Source of the DNA: Mycobacterium sp.
GTDB taxonomy: Bacteria; Actinomycetota; Actinomycetes; Mycobacteriales; Mycobacteriaceae
Reading direction: 5' to 3'
NCBI RefSeq assembly: GCF_019247635.1
Contig: NZ_JAFBAR010000119.1
Span: forward strand, 1-32,267
DNA length: 32,267 bases
The position numbers and the translations under genes were made by a program. Below the pieces are notes generated by a model. It had not been told where the DNA came from, made no database searches, and saw only the letters and a program-made list of their open reading frames with translations. Every line of letters begins with the position of its first letter. Positions within the stretch are counted from its first letter, which is position 1. Below, in pieces: positions 22,158-30,561 of this stretch.

Positions 22158-22961
22158 GTGACAACGTCGACGCGCCCGAGTCTTGTCGGTTACGCCCGTG
22201 ATCAGCTGCGGCCGCCGCTGATGCTGATCGGCGGCTTTTTCCGGATGTGTGTGCTGACCGGAAAGGCACTCTTCGTCTGGCCGTTCCAATGGCGCGAGTT
22301 CATCCAGCAGTGCTGGTTCATCATGCGGGTGGCGTTCCTGCCGACCATCATGGTCTCGATCCCGCTGACCGTGCTGTTGATCTTCACCCTCAACGTGCTG
22401 CTGGCGCAGTTCGGTGCCGCTGACCTCTCCGGCGCGGGCGCCGCGATCGGCGCCGTCACCCAGCTCGGACCACTGACCACGGTGCTGGTGGTCGCCGGCG
22501 CCGGATCGACCGCCATCTGCGCCGACCTGGGGGCCCGCACCATCCGCGAAGAGATCGACGCCATGGAGGTGCTGGGCATCGACCCGATCCAGCGGCTGGT
22601 GGTCCCCCGGGTGATCGCGGCGACCCTGGTGGCCACCCTGCTCAACGGCCTGGTCATCACCGTCGGCCTGGTGGGCGGCTACTTGTTCGGCGTCTACCTG
22701 CAGAACGTGTCGGGCGGCGCCTACCTGGCGACCCTGACCACCATCACCGGCCTGCCCGAGGTCGTCATCGCGACCGTCAAAGCCGCCACGTTCGGCCTGA
22801 TCGCCGGGTTGGTCGGCTGTTACCGCGGGCTGACCGTGCGCGGCGGCTCCAAGGGGCTGGGCACCGCGGTCAACGAGACCGTGGTGCTGTGTGTGGTCGC
22901 GCTGTACGCGGTCAACGTGGTGCTGACCACCATCGGTGTGCGCTTCGGAACGGGGCACTGA
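22158..22961 (+). CDS. yrbE1A: YrbE1A, MlaE-like permease subunit of the Mce1 system
   Basis: 267 residues, an integral inner-membrane protein of the MlaE/YrbE family, with several hydrophobic helices (VSIPLTVLLIFTLNVLLAQF, core IPLTVLLIFTLNVLL; and VVLCVVALYAVNVVLTTIGV, core CVVALYAVNVVLTT). The conserved cytoplasmic segment is GARTIREEIDAMEVLGIDPIQRLVVPR, core REEIDAMEVLGIDP, the likely contact for the ATPase. With YrbE1B it forms the permease that moves lipids delivered by Mce1A-F; the ATPase (Mkl/MceG) is encoded elsewhere in mycobacteria. GTG 22158 follows GAGGGG, and the N-terminus agrees with Rv0167. YrbE1B begins 1 bp after its stop. Confidence 0.96.
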   Translation: MTTSTRPSLVGYARDQLRPPLMLIGGFFRMCVLTGKALFVWPFQWREFIQQCWFIMRVAFLPTIMVSIPLTVLLIFTLNVLLAQFGAADLSGAGAAIGAVTQLGPLTTVLVVAGAGSTAICADLGARTIREEIDAMEVLGIDPIQRLVVPRVIAATLVATLLNGLVITVGLVGGYLFGVYLQNVSGGAYLATLTTITGLPEVVIATVKAATFGLIAGLVGCYRGLTVRGGSKGLGTAVNETVVLCVVALYAVNVVLTTIGVRFGTGH

Positions 22962-22962
22962 C

Positions 22963-23832
22963 ATGTCGACCGGTGCCGTTGTTCGTTCCCGCTTCCCAAG
23001 GGCGGTCGAGAATCTCAACAAGTACGGCGGCGCCGCGGGTCGTGGGCTCGACGAGATCGGCCAGATGGCCTGGTTCAGCCTGCTCACGCTGGGGAACGTC
23101 CCGCACGCGCTGTCCCGCTACCGCAAGGAGACGCTGCGGCTGATCGCCCAGATCGGCATGGGCACCGGCGCCATGGCCGTCGTCGGTGGCACCACCGCGA
23201 TCGTTGGATTCGTGACCCTGTCCGGTAGCTCGCTGGTCGCGATCCAAGGGTTCGCGTCGTTGGGAAACATCGGTGTCGAGGCGTTCACCGGCTTCTTCGC
23301 CGCCCTGATCAACGTGCGCATCGCCGCGCCAGTGGTCACCGGTATCGCCATGGCCGCCACGGTGGGCGCGGGCGCCACCGCCGAGCTCGGCGCCATGCGG
23401 ATCAGCGAAGAGATCGATGCCCTGGAAGTGATGGGGATCAAGTCGATCTCGTTCCTGTCGAGCACCCGCGTAATAGCCGGGATGGTGGTCATCATCCCGA
23501 TCTATGCCCTGGCCATCATCATGTGCTTCCTGTCCCCGCAGATCACCACCACGGTGTTGTACGGGCAGTCGCACGGCACCTACGACCACTACTTCCGCAC
23601 CTTCCTGCGGCCCGACGACGTGTTCTGGTCGTTCCTTGAGGCCATCATCATCACCGCGGTCGTGATGGTCACGCACTGCTATTACGGCTACAACGCCGGC
23701 GGCGGACCGGTCGGCGTCGGCGAGGCGGTCGGGCGGTCGATGCGCTTCTCGCTGGTGTCGGTCCAGGTCGTGGTGTTGTCCGCCGCGTTGGCGCTGTACG
23801 GCGTCAATCCCAACTTCGCTCTGACCGTGTAG
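22963..23832 (+). CDS. yrbE1B: YrbE1B, MlaE-like permease subunit of the Mce1 system
   Basis: 289 residues, the same length as Rv0168. The MlaE-family segment MRISEEIDALEVMGIKSISFL, core SEEIDALEVMGIKS, is at about 145-160, and several transmembrane helices flank it (AMAVVGGTTAIVGFVTLSGS; VIAGMVVIIPIYALAIIMCF). It pairs with YrbE1A in the inner membrane. ATG 22963 is chosen over the upstream ATG at 22936, which lies inside yrbE1A. The next gene, mce1A, starts 4 bp after its stop. Function by homology is secure. Confidence 0.96.
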   Translation: MSTGAVVRSRFPRAVENLNKYGGAAGRGLDEIGQMAWFSLLTLGNVPHALSRYRKETLRLIAQIGMGTGAMAVVGGTTAIVGFVTLSGSSLVAIQGFASLGNIGVEAFTGFFAALINVRIAAPVVTGIAMAATVGAGATAELGAMRISEEIDALEVMGIKSISFLSSTRVIAGMVVIIPIYALAIIMCFLSPQITTTVLYGQSHGTYDHYFRTFLRPDDVFWSFLEAIIITAVVMVTHCYYGYNAGGGPVGVGEAVGRSMRFSLVSVQVVVLSAALALYGVNPNFALTV

Positions 23833-23836
23833 CGCC

Positions 23837-25168
23837 ATGACGACGCCGGTAGCCAAAACCAACGAGGCGCGCACCCCGCCGTACAAGTGGGCGGGCGTCG
23901 CGCTGCTGGTGATCAGCGCGGTGGTTCTGGTCCTGGTGTACGGGCAGTTCCGGGGAGACTTCACGACCAAGAGCAAGCTGACGATGCTGGCCGACAGGGC
24001 GGGTCTGGTGATGGACCCGGGCTCCAAGGTCACCTACAACGGCGTGGAGATCGGGCGAGTCGCCGACATCACGGAGGTCACCAGGCCGGACGGCAAGCCG
24101 GGTGCGAAGTTCGGCTTGGACGTGTATCCCCGCTACCTCGGCCCCAACGGGGTGATCCCGGAGAACGTCAACGTCCAGATCAAGGCGACCACGGTGTTCG
24201 GCGGTAAGTACGTCTCCCTGACAACGCCGCGGGACCCTGCGGGCAACATCGTGGCCCACGGGCATCTCAAGGCCAACAGCGTGATCGATGCCAGCGCCGT
24301 GACGACCGAGATCAACACGCTGTTCGAGACCATCACCGCGATCGCGCAGCGGGTGGACCCGGTCAAGCTGAACCTGACGCTGAGCGCCGCCGCGCAGTCA
24401 CTGGCCGGGCTGGGCGACAAGTTCGGGCAGTCGATCGTCAACGGCAACGCGATCCTCGACGACGTCAACCCGCAGATGCCGCAGGCCCGTCGCGACATCC
24501 AGGGCCTGGCGGCCCTGGCCGATACCTACGCCAACGCCTCGCCCGACCTGTTCGACTTCCTCAACAACGCGGTGGTCACGTCGCGCACGATCAACCGTCA
24601 GCAAAAGGACCTGGATCAGGCGCTGCTGTCGGCGGCGGGCTTCGGTAACACCGGCGCCGACATTTTCGAGCGGGGCGGGCCGTACCTGGCGCGGGGCGCC
24701 GCCGACCTGGTGCCGAGCGCCCAGTTGCTGGACACCTACAGCCCGGCGGTGTACTGCACGCTGCGCAACTACCACGACATCGAGCCCAAGGCCGCCTCGT
24801 TCCTGGGCGGCAACGGCTACTCTCTCGCTGCCCACACCCAGCTGTTGTCGGGCTTGGGTTTAATGCTGAACCCGCTGGCCATCCTGCCGCTGCTGCTCTC
24901 CCAGGTCGGCGGGCTGGCCGGGCTCGTCGGTGGCGCGCCGAACCCCTACACGTACCCGGAGAATCTCCCGCGGGTGAACGCGCGCGGCGGGCCGGGGGGC
25001 GCGCCGGGTTGCTGGCAGCACATCACCCACGACCTATGGCCCGCGCCCGAGCTGGTGATGGACACCGGCAACAGCATCGCGCCGTACAACCACCTAGACA
25101 CCGGTTCGCCCTACGCGATCGAGTACGTGTGGGGCCGTCAGGTAGGGGATAACACGATCAACCCATGA
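23837..25168 (+). CDS. mce1A: Mce1A, MCE-domain lipid-transport protein
   Basis: 443 residues. One N-terminal membrane anchor (about 18-37, GVALLVISAVVLVLVYGQF) is followed by the MCE/MlaD domain (about 40-120: GLVMDPGSKVTYNGVEIGRV, core DPGSKVTYNGVEIG; IKATTVFGGKYVSL) and a long helical region. The C-terminus, GGAPNPYTYPENLPRVNARG and WGRQVGDNTINP, matches Rv0169 as I recall it and separates it from other Mce families. The central part is shorter than in H37Rv. An RGD appears at the end of the anchor. It forms the periplasmic channel with Mce1B-F. ATG 23837; its stop overlaps the mce1B start (ATGA). Confidence 0.96.
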   Translation: MTTPVAKTNEARTPPYKWAGVALLVISAVVLVLVYGQFRGDFTTKSKLTMLADRAGLVMDPGSKVTYNGVEIGRVADITEVTRPDGKPGAKFGLDVYPRYLGPNGVIPENVNVQIKATTVFGGKYVSLTTPRDPAGNIVAHGHLKANSVIDASAVTTEINTLFETITAIAQRVDPVKLNLTLSAAAQSLAGLGDKFGQSIVNGNAILDDVNPQMPQARRDIQGLAALADTYANASPDLFDFLNNAVVTSRTINRQQKDLDQALLSAAGFGNTGADIFERGGPYLARGAADLVPSAQLLDTYSPAVYCTLRNYHDIEPKAASFLGGNGYSLAAHTQLLSGLGLMLNPLAILPLLLSQVGGLAGLVGGAPNPYTYPENLPRVNARGGPGGAPGCWQHITHDLWPAPELVMDTGNSIAPYNHLDTGSPYAIEYVWGRQVGDNTINP

Positions 25169-26223
25169 AAATCACCGGTACCATCGTCCGACTCGGCATC
25201 TTCTCCCTGGTGCTGCTGCTGTTCACCGTGATGATCATCGTGGTGTTCGGACAGATGCGCTTTGACCGGACCAATGGATATTCGGCGGAATTCAGCAATG
25301 TCAGTGGGTTACGGGCGGGCCAGTTCGTCCGCGCCTCCGGCGTGGAGATCGGCAAGGTCGACTCGGTTGACCTGATCGACGGCGGCACCCGGGCGCTGGT
25401 GAAGTTCAACGTCGACCGCGCGGTGCCGCTGTATCAGTCGACGATCGCACAGATCCGCTACCTAGACCTGATCGGCAACCGCTACCTGGAGCTCAAGCGC
25501 TGCGCCCAACCTGGAGATTGGAGCTGCGAAGGCGGGCAGACGGTGCTGCGGCCGGGTGGGTTCATCCCGCTGGCGCGGACGTCACCGGCGCTGGACCTCG
25601 ACGCGCTCATCGGTGGCTTCAAGCCGCTGTTCCGGGCGCTGGACCCGGACAAGGTCAACACCATCGCGACGGCCCTGATCACCGTGTTCCAGGGGCAGGG
25701 CGGCACCATCAATGACATCCTCGACCACACCGCGCAGCTGACCAAACAACTGGGCGCACAGGACACGGCGATCGGCGAGGTCATCAAGAACCTCAACATC
25801 GTCCTCGACACGACCGTGAAGCACCGCAAGGACTTCGACCAGACCGTCAACAACCTCGAAGTGCTCATCACCGGGCTGAAGGAACACGGCGACCAGCTGG
25901 CCGGCGGGACCGCGCACATCAGCGGCGCCGCCGGAACGGTCGCGGACCTGCTGGCCGAGGACCGCGGCCTGCTGCACAAAGAACTCAACTACCTGGACGC
26001 GATCCAACAGCCGCTCCTCGATCAGCGTGCGGCGCTCGACGATTTCCTGCACAAGGTGCCGAACGCGTTGAATCTGATCGGGCGCGGCATCGGCTCCTAC
26101 GGCGACTTCGTCAACTTCTATAGCTGCGACATCACGCTCAGGCTCAACGGGCTGCAGGCTGGTGGTCCGGTCCGCACGGTGCGGCTCTTCTCGCAGCCGT
26201 CGGGTAGGTGCTCGCCGCAATGA
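25165..26223 (+). CDS. mce1B: Mce1B, MCE-domain lipid-transport protein
   Basis: 352 residues. The N-terminal anchor (about 8-27, LGIFSLVLLLFTVMIIVVFG) is followed by the MCE domain (VSGLRAGQFVRASGVEIGKV, core RAGQFVRASGVEIGKV; IRYLDLIGNRYLEL), then a helical region (ALDPDKVNTIATALITVFQG to LLHKELNYLDAIQQPLLDQ). Four cysteines are present, at CAQPGDWSC, in YSCDI and near the C-terminus (GRCSPQ). It is one of six subunits of the Mce1 needle that takes fatty acids and other lipids across the periplasm. ATG 25165 overlaps the mce1A stop, and its own stop overlaps the mce1C ATG (both ATGA). Confidence 0.95.
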   Translation: MKITGTIVRLGIFSLVLLLFTVMIIVVFGQMRFDRTNGYSAEFSNVSGLRAGQFVRASGVEIGKVDSVDLIDGGTRALVKFNVDRAVPLYQSTIAQIRYLDLIGNRYLELKRCAQPGDWSCEGGQTVLRPGGFIPLARTSPALDLDALIGGFKPLFRALDPDKVNTIATALITVFQGQGGTINDILDHTAQLTKQLGAQDTAIGEVIKNLNIVLDTTVKHRKDFDQTVNNLEVLITGLKEHGDQLAGGTAHISGAAGTVADLLAEDRGLLHKELNYLDAIQQPLLDQRAALDDFLHKVPNALNLIGRGIGSYGDFVNFYSCDITLRLNGLQAGGPVRTVRLFSQPSGRCSPQ

Positions 26224-27770
26224 GAACCCTGGAGCCACCCAACCGGATGCGGATCGGCCTGATGGGCATCGTGGTAGTGCTGCTCGTCATCGGAGTGGGG
26301 CAAAGCTTCACCAGTGTTCCGATGATCTTCGCCAGGCCCTCTTACTTCGGGCAGTTCACCGACTCGGGCGGAATCAACAAGGGCGACAAGGTGCGCATCG
26401 CGGGCGTCGACGTCGGCAAGGTCGAAGCGCTCGAGATCGACGGCGACCACATCGTGATGCAGTTCTCGATCGGCACCAACAGCATCGGCACCGAGAGCCG
26501 GCTGTCGATCCGCACCGACACAATCCTCGGCAAGAAGGTCATGGAGATCGAGCCGCGCGGCAGCCAGCCGCTGCGGCCCGGGGCCAGCTTGCCGCTGGGG
26601 CAGAGCACCACCCCGTACCAGATCTATGACGCGTTCTTCGACGTCACCAGGGCGGCGACCGGCTGGAACATCGACACGGTCAAGCAGTCGCTGCATGTGC
26701 TGTCGGAGACCATCGACCAGACTTACCCGCACCTGAAGGACGCGCTCGAAGGGGTGGCCAACTTCTCCGACACGATCGGCAAGCGCGACGAGGAGGTCAA
26801 GCACCTGCTCGCCCAGGCCAACCAGGTTGCCAGCGTGCTGGGTGACCGCAGCGAGCAGGTGGACCGGTTGCTGGTCAACGCCAAGACACTGCTGGCCGCG
26901 TTCGACGAGCGCGGGCGTGCGATCGATGCGTTGTTGGGCAACATCGCGGCGTTCTCGACGCAGGTGCAGGGGCTGATCAACGACAACCCGAACCTCAACC
27001 ACGTGCTGGAACAGTTGCACCAGCTCAGCGACATCCTGTTGCAGCGCAAGGACGACGTGGCCAGGGGTCTGGTCGAGGTCGGCGGGTTCCTGCCGTCGTT
27101 GAACGAGGCCATCGCTTCGGGGCCGTTCTTCAAGGTGGTCTTGCACAACCTGCTCCCGGGGCAGATCGTGCAACCGTTCGTCGACGCCGCATTCAAGAGG
27201 CGTGGCCTCAGCCCGGAGGACTTCTGGCGTAGCGCGGGCCTGCCGGAGTACCGGTTCCCCGATCCCAACGGCACCCGGTTCCCCAACGGGGCGCCGCCGC
27301 CGGCACCGCAGGTGCTGGAAGGCACCCCCGAGCATCCGGGACCGGCCGTCCCGCCCGGGTCACCGTGCTCCTACACGCCGGCGGCGGGCGCTCTGCCCGG
27401 GCCGGGCAATCCGCTGCCGTGCGCCGGCACCGCAATCGGTCCGTTCGGCGGGGTCGCCTTCCCGGCGCCGGTCGACGTCGCGGCGTCGCCGCCCAACCCG
27501 GACGGTGTGCCACCCGCGCCGGGCATCCCGATTGCGGGGCGCCCGGGACTGCCGGCTCCGGACGTTCCCGGCACCCCGGTGCCGTTGCCGGCCGCACCTC
27601 CGGGCGGGCGCGCGGATCCGGCGGGGCCGGTACCGCCACCTTCGACGTTCGCCCCAGGGCTGCCGCCGGGTCCACCGGCGCCACCCGGACCCGGGGCGCA
27701 GCTGCCGGCCCCTTTCATCAACCCAGGTGGAACGGGCGGTAGCGGCCTGACGGGAGGTAGCGGGAATTGA
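26220..27770 (+). CDS. mce1C: Mce1C, MCE-domain protein with proline-rich C-terminus
   Basis: 516 residues. The start MRTLEPPNRMRIGL agrees with Rv0171. The anchor (about 12-30) precedes the MCE domain (GGINKGDKVRIAGVDVGKVE, core KGDKVRIAGVDVGKVE; RTDTILGKKVMEIEPRG), a long helical rod with DRSEQVDRLLVNAKTLLAAF and ASGPFFKVVLHNLLPGQI, and, from about 345, a low-complexity proline, glycine and alanine tail of about 170 residues. The tail may reach out through the cell wall. ATG 26220 is chosen for its ATGA overlap with mce1B; an open frame starts 4 codons earlier but would overlap more. The downstream TTGA overlaps mce1D. Confidence 0.95.
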   Translation: MRTLEPPNRMRIGLMGIVVVLLVIGVGQSFTSVPMIFARPSYFGQFTDSGGINKGDKVRIAGVDVGKVEALEIDGDHIVMQFSIGTNSIGTESRLSIRTDTILGKKVMEIEPRGSQPLRPGASLPLGQSTTPYQIYDAFFDVTRAATGWNIDTVKQSLHVLSETIDQTYPHLKDALEGVANFSDTIGKRDEEVKHLLAQANQVASVLGDRSEQVDRLLVNAKTLLAAFDERGRAIDALLGNIAAFSTQVQGLINDNPNLNHVLEQLHQLSDILLQRKDDVARGLVEVGGFLPSLNEAIASGPFFKVVLHNLLPGQIVQPFVDAAFKRRGLSPEDFWRSAGLPEYRFPDPNGTRFPNGAPPPAPQVLEGTPEHPGPAVPPGSPCSYTPAAGALPGPGNPLPCAGTAIGPFGGVAFPAPVDVAASPPNPDGVPPAPGIPIAGRPGLPAPDVPGTPVPLPAAPPGGRADPAGPVPPPSTFAPGLPPGPPAPPGPGAQLPAPFINPGGTGGSGLTGGSGN

Positions 27771-29383
27771 GTACCGCATTTGACATCCGCAGCATCAAGT
27801 TGCCCAGGATGTCCCGGGCAACGGTGATCATCGGAATCCTCGCGGTGGTCCTAACTCTCGTCGTCGGGTATTACGGCTGGCAGCTTTACCAGAAGCTGAC
27901 CAACAACACCGTGGTCGCTTACTTCCCCGCTGCGAACGCGCTCTACGCGGGAGACAAGGTCCAGATCATGGGTCTGCGGGTCGGCGCGATCGACAAGATC
28001 GAACCGTCCGGCGACAAGATGAAGGTCACCTTCCACTACGAGAACAAGTACAAGGTTCCGGCCAACGCGTCGGCGGTGATCCTCAACCCCACTCTGGTGG
28101 CGTCGCGCAGCATCCAGTTGGAGCCGCCCTACAAGGGTGGTCCGGTGCTGGCCGACCACGCGGTGATCCCGGAAGAGCGCACTCAGGTACCGGTGGAGTG
28201 GGACGAGCTGCGTAACAGCATTACCAACATCATCTCCAAGCTGGGCCCCACCAAGGAACAGCCAAAGGGGCCGTTCGGTGAGGTCATCGAATCGTTTGCG
28301 AACGGACTGGCCGGCAAGGGCAAGCAGATCAACACCACCCTGAACAGCCTTTCGCAGGCGTTGACAGCGCTGAACGAAGGGCGCGGCGACTTTTTCGCCG
28401 TGGTGCGCAGCCTCGCGCTCTTCGTCAACGCGCTGCACCAGGACGATCAGCAGTTTGTGGCGCTCAACCAGAACCTGGCGGACTTCACCACCAGGCTGAC
28501 GCGCTCGGACTCCGACCTGTCCAACGCGATACAACAGTTCGACTCGCTGTTGTCGACCGTGCGCCCGTTCCTCGACAAGAACCGCGAAGTGCTCACCACG
28601 GACATCAACAACCTCGCCTCGGTGACCGACACGCTGCTGCAACCGGAGCCCCTCAACGGGCTGGAGACCGCCCTGCACATCCTCCCGACGGCCGCGGCAA
28701 ACATCAACCAGATCTATCACCCGTCGCACGGGTCGGTGGTCGCCATCCCGGCGATCACCAGCTTCGCCAACCCGATGCAGTTCGTCTGCAGCTCAATTCA
28801 GGCGGGCAGCCGACTGGGCTATCAGGATTCCGCCGAGCTGTGCGCGCAATACCTGGCGCCGATCCTCGATGCGATCAAGTTCAACTACCTGCCGTTCGGT
28901 CTGAACCTGTTCAGCACGGCTGAGACGCTGCCCAAGCAAGTCGCCTACTCCGAGCCGCGGCTGCAGCCGCCGCCGGGGTACAAGGACACCACCGTCCCGG
29001 GCATCTGGGTACCGGACACGCCGCCGTCGTACCGCAACACCCAGCATGGCTGGATCGTTGCCCCGGGCATGCAGGGCCAGCAGGTTGGGCCGATCACGGC
29101 GGGCCTGATGACGCCGGAATCGCTGGCTGAACTCATGGGCGGCCCCAACATCGAGCCGGTGCAGTCGACGCTGCAGACACCGCCGGGACCGCCGAACGCG
29201 TACGACGAGTATCCGGTGGTGCCGCCCAGCGGCGTCCACGCGCCGCAGGTGCCGATACCACCCCCGCCGCCGGGACCGAATGTGCTCCCGGGCCCGGTTG
29301 CTCCGACGCCCGCGCCGGTGTCCGCGCCCGCGCCCGGCGCGGGCGGGCCGCCGCTGCCGGCTGAGGCAGGAGCGGGACAGTGA
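27767..29383 (+). CDS. mce1D: Mce1D, MCE-domain lipid-transport protein
   Basis: 538 residues. N-terminus MSTAFDIRSIKLP and a hydrophobic anchor (TVIIGILAVVLTLVVGYYGW) precede the MCE domain (YAGDKVQIMGLRVGAIDKIE; ILNPTLVASRSIQLEPPYKG), the helical region with GRGDFFAVVRSLALFVNALH, core DFFAVVRSLALFVNAL, and a proline-rich tail ending PLPAEAGAGQ, as in Rv0172. The start is TTG 27767, which overlaps the mce1C stop as TTGA; no ATG or GTG is better placed. An RGD occurs in the helical region (EGRGDF). Its end overlaps mce1E by GTGA. Confidence 0.95.
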   Translation: MSTAFDIRSIKLPRMSRATVIIGILAVVLTLVVGYYGWQLYQKLTNNTVVAYFPAANALYAGDKVQIMGLRVGAIDKIEPSGDKMKVTFHYENKYKVPANASAVILNPTLVASRSIQLEPPYKGGPVLADHAVIPEERTQVPVEWDELRNSITNIISKLGPTKEQPKGPFGEVIESFANGLAGKGKQINTTLNSLSQALTALNEGRGDFFAVVRSLALFVNALHQDDQQFVALNQNLADFTTRLTRSDSDLSNAIQQFDSLLSTVRPFLDKNREVLTTDINNLASVTDTLLQPEPLNGLETALHILPTAAANINQIYHPSHGSVVAIPAITSFANPMQFVCSSIQAGSRLGYQDSAELCAQYLAPILDAIKFNYLPFGLNLFSTAETLPKQVAYSEPRLQPPPGYKDTTVPGIWVPDTPPSYRNTQHGWIVAPGMQGQQVGPITAGLMTPESLAELMGGPNIEPVQSTLQTPPGPPNAYDEYPVVPPSGVHAPQVPIPPPPPGPNVLPGPVAPTPAPVSAPAPGAGGPPLPAEAGAGQ

Positions 29384-30561
29384 TCGCATCGCGCGTGATG
29401 GTTTTGGGGACGCTGGTCCGGCGCCGGGCGTGGCAGGGGATGGCGCTCCTGGCGGTCGCCCTGGTGCTGAGCTCGTGCGGTTGGCGAGGAATCTCCAACG
29501 TCGCGATTCCGGGTAGTCCCGGCAGCGGCGACGGGTCCTATGTCGTCTATGTGCAGGTGCCGGACACGCTGGCAATCAATGGCAACAGCAAGGTGATGGT
29601 TGCCGACGTAGCCGTCGGCTCGATTCGGTCCATCGACTTGAGGGACTGGGTGGCCACCATGAAGCTGGGGCTGAAGAAGGGCGTCAAGCTGCCCAAGAAT
29701 GCCTTGGCCAAGATCGGGCAGACATCCTTGCTGGGTTCCCAGCACGTAGAGCTGCTAGCGCCGCCCAACCCGTCGCCAGAGTTGCTCAAGAACGGCGATA
29801 CCATCCCGCTGAAGAACTCGTCGGCGTATCCCAGCACCGAGCAGACGCTGGCCAGCCTGTCCATGATCTTGCGCGGTGGCGGCATCCCGAACCTGGAGGT
29901 GTTGCAGAACGAGGTCTTCGACATCTTCCACGGTCGCGGCGAGCAGATCCGGGCCTTCCTCGGCAAGCTGGACACCTTCACCGACCAGCTCAACCAGCAG
30001 CGTGATGACATCACCCACGCCATTGACTCCACCAACCGGCTGCTGACTTATGTGGGTGGCCGCAACGACGTCCTGGAGCGGGTGCTCACCGACATCCCGC
30101 CGCTGCTCAAGCATTTCGCCGACACCAAGAACCTGCTGATCAACGCCGTCGACTCGGTCGGCAGGCTCAGCCAGGTGACTGACCAGTACCTGTCGGGGGC
30201 GCGCAGCAACCTGCATACCGACCTCGAGTCGCTGCAGTGTCCGCTACGGGAGCTCGGCCGCAGCTCGCCCTATCTGATCGGGGCGTTGAAGCTGATCCTG
30301 ACGCAGCCTTTCGACATTGACACGGTGCCGAAGCTGTTCCGCGGTGACTACATAAACGTGTCGTTGACACTGGACCTGACCTTCAGTTCCGTCGACAACG
30401 CGTTCCTCACGGGTACCGGGTTGTCCGGAGCCCTGCGCGCGCTCGAGCAGTCCTGGGGCCGCGATCCCGAGACGATGATCCCCGACGTCCGCTACACGCC
30501 GAACCCGAATGACGCGCCGGGCGGACCGCTGGTCGAAAGGGCGGAGCGAGGCCAATGCTGA
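29380..30561 (+). CDS. lprK: Mce1E (LprK), lipoprotein MCE-domain subunit
   Basis: 393 residues. A lipoprotein signal peptide ends with the lipobox LSSC, C33 being the lipidated residue; Mce E subunits are the lipoprotein members of the Mce complexes. The MCE domain follows (NGNSKVMVADVAVGSIRSID; KIGQTSLLGSQHVELLAPP), then the helical region with RGGGIPNLEVLQNEVFDIFH, core GGIPNLEVLQNEVFD. An RGD is present at FRGDYIN. GTG 29380 overlaps the mce1D stop; an ATG 6 codons later is an alternative. Its end overlaps mce1F by 7 bp. It matches Rv0173 in order and sequence. Confidence 0.95.
   Translation: MIASRVMVLGTLVRRRAWQGMALLAVALVLSSCGWRGISNVAIPGSPGSGDGSYVVYVQVPDTLAINGNSKVMVADVAVGSIRSIDLRDWVATMKLGLKKGVKLPKNALAKIGQTSLLGSQHVELLAPPNPSPELLKNGDTIPLKNSSAYPSTEQTLASLSMILRGGGIPNLEVLQNEVFDIFHGRGEQIRAFLGKLDTFTDQLNQQRDDITHAIDSTNRLLTYVGGRNDVLERVLTDIPPLLKHFADTKNLLINAVDSVGRLSQVTDQYLSGARSNLHTDLESLQCPLRELGRSSPYLIGALKLILTQPFDIDTVPKLFRGDYINVSLTLDLTFSSVDNAFLTGTGLSGALRALEQSWGRDPETMIPDVRYTPNPNDAPGGPLVERAERGQC

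Noticed and set aside
23945..23960. RGD sequences in Mce1A (also in Mce1D and Mce1E) as host integrin-binding sites
   Set aside because: The Mce1A motif directly follows the membrane anchor and H37Rv has RGE there as I recall; RGD is a common chance tripeptide.
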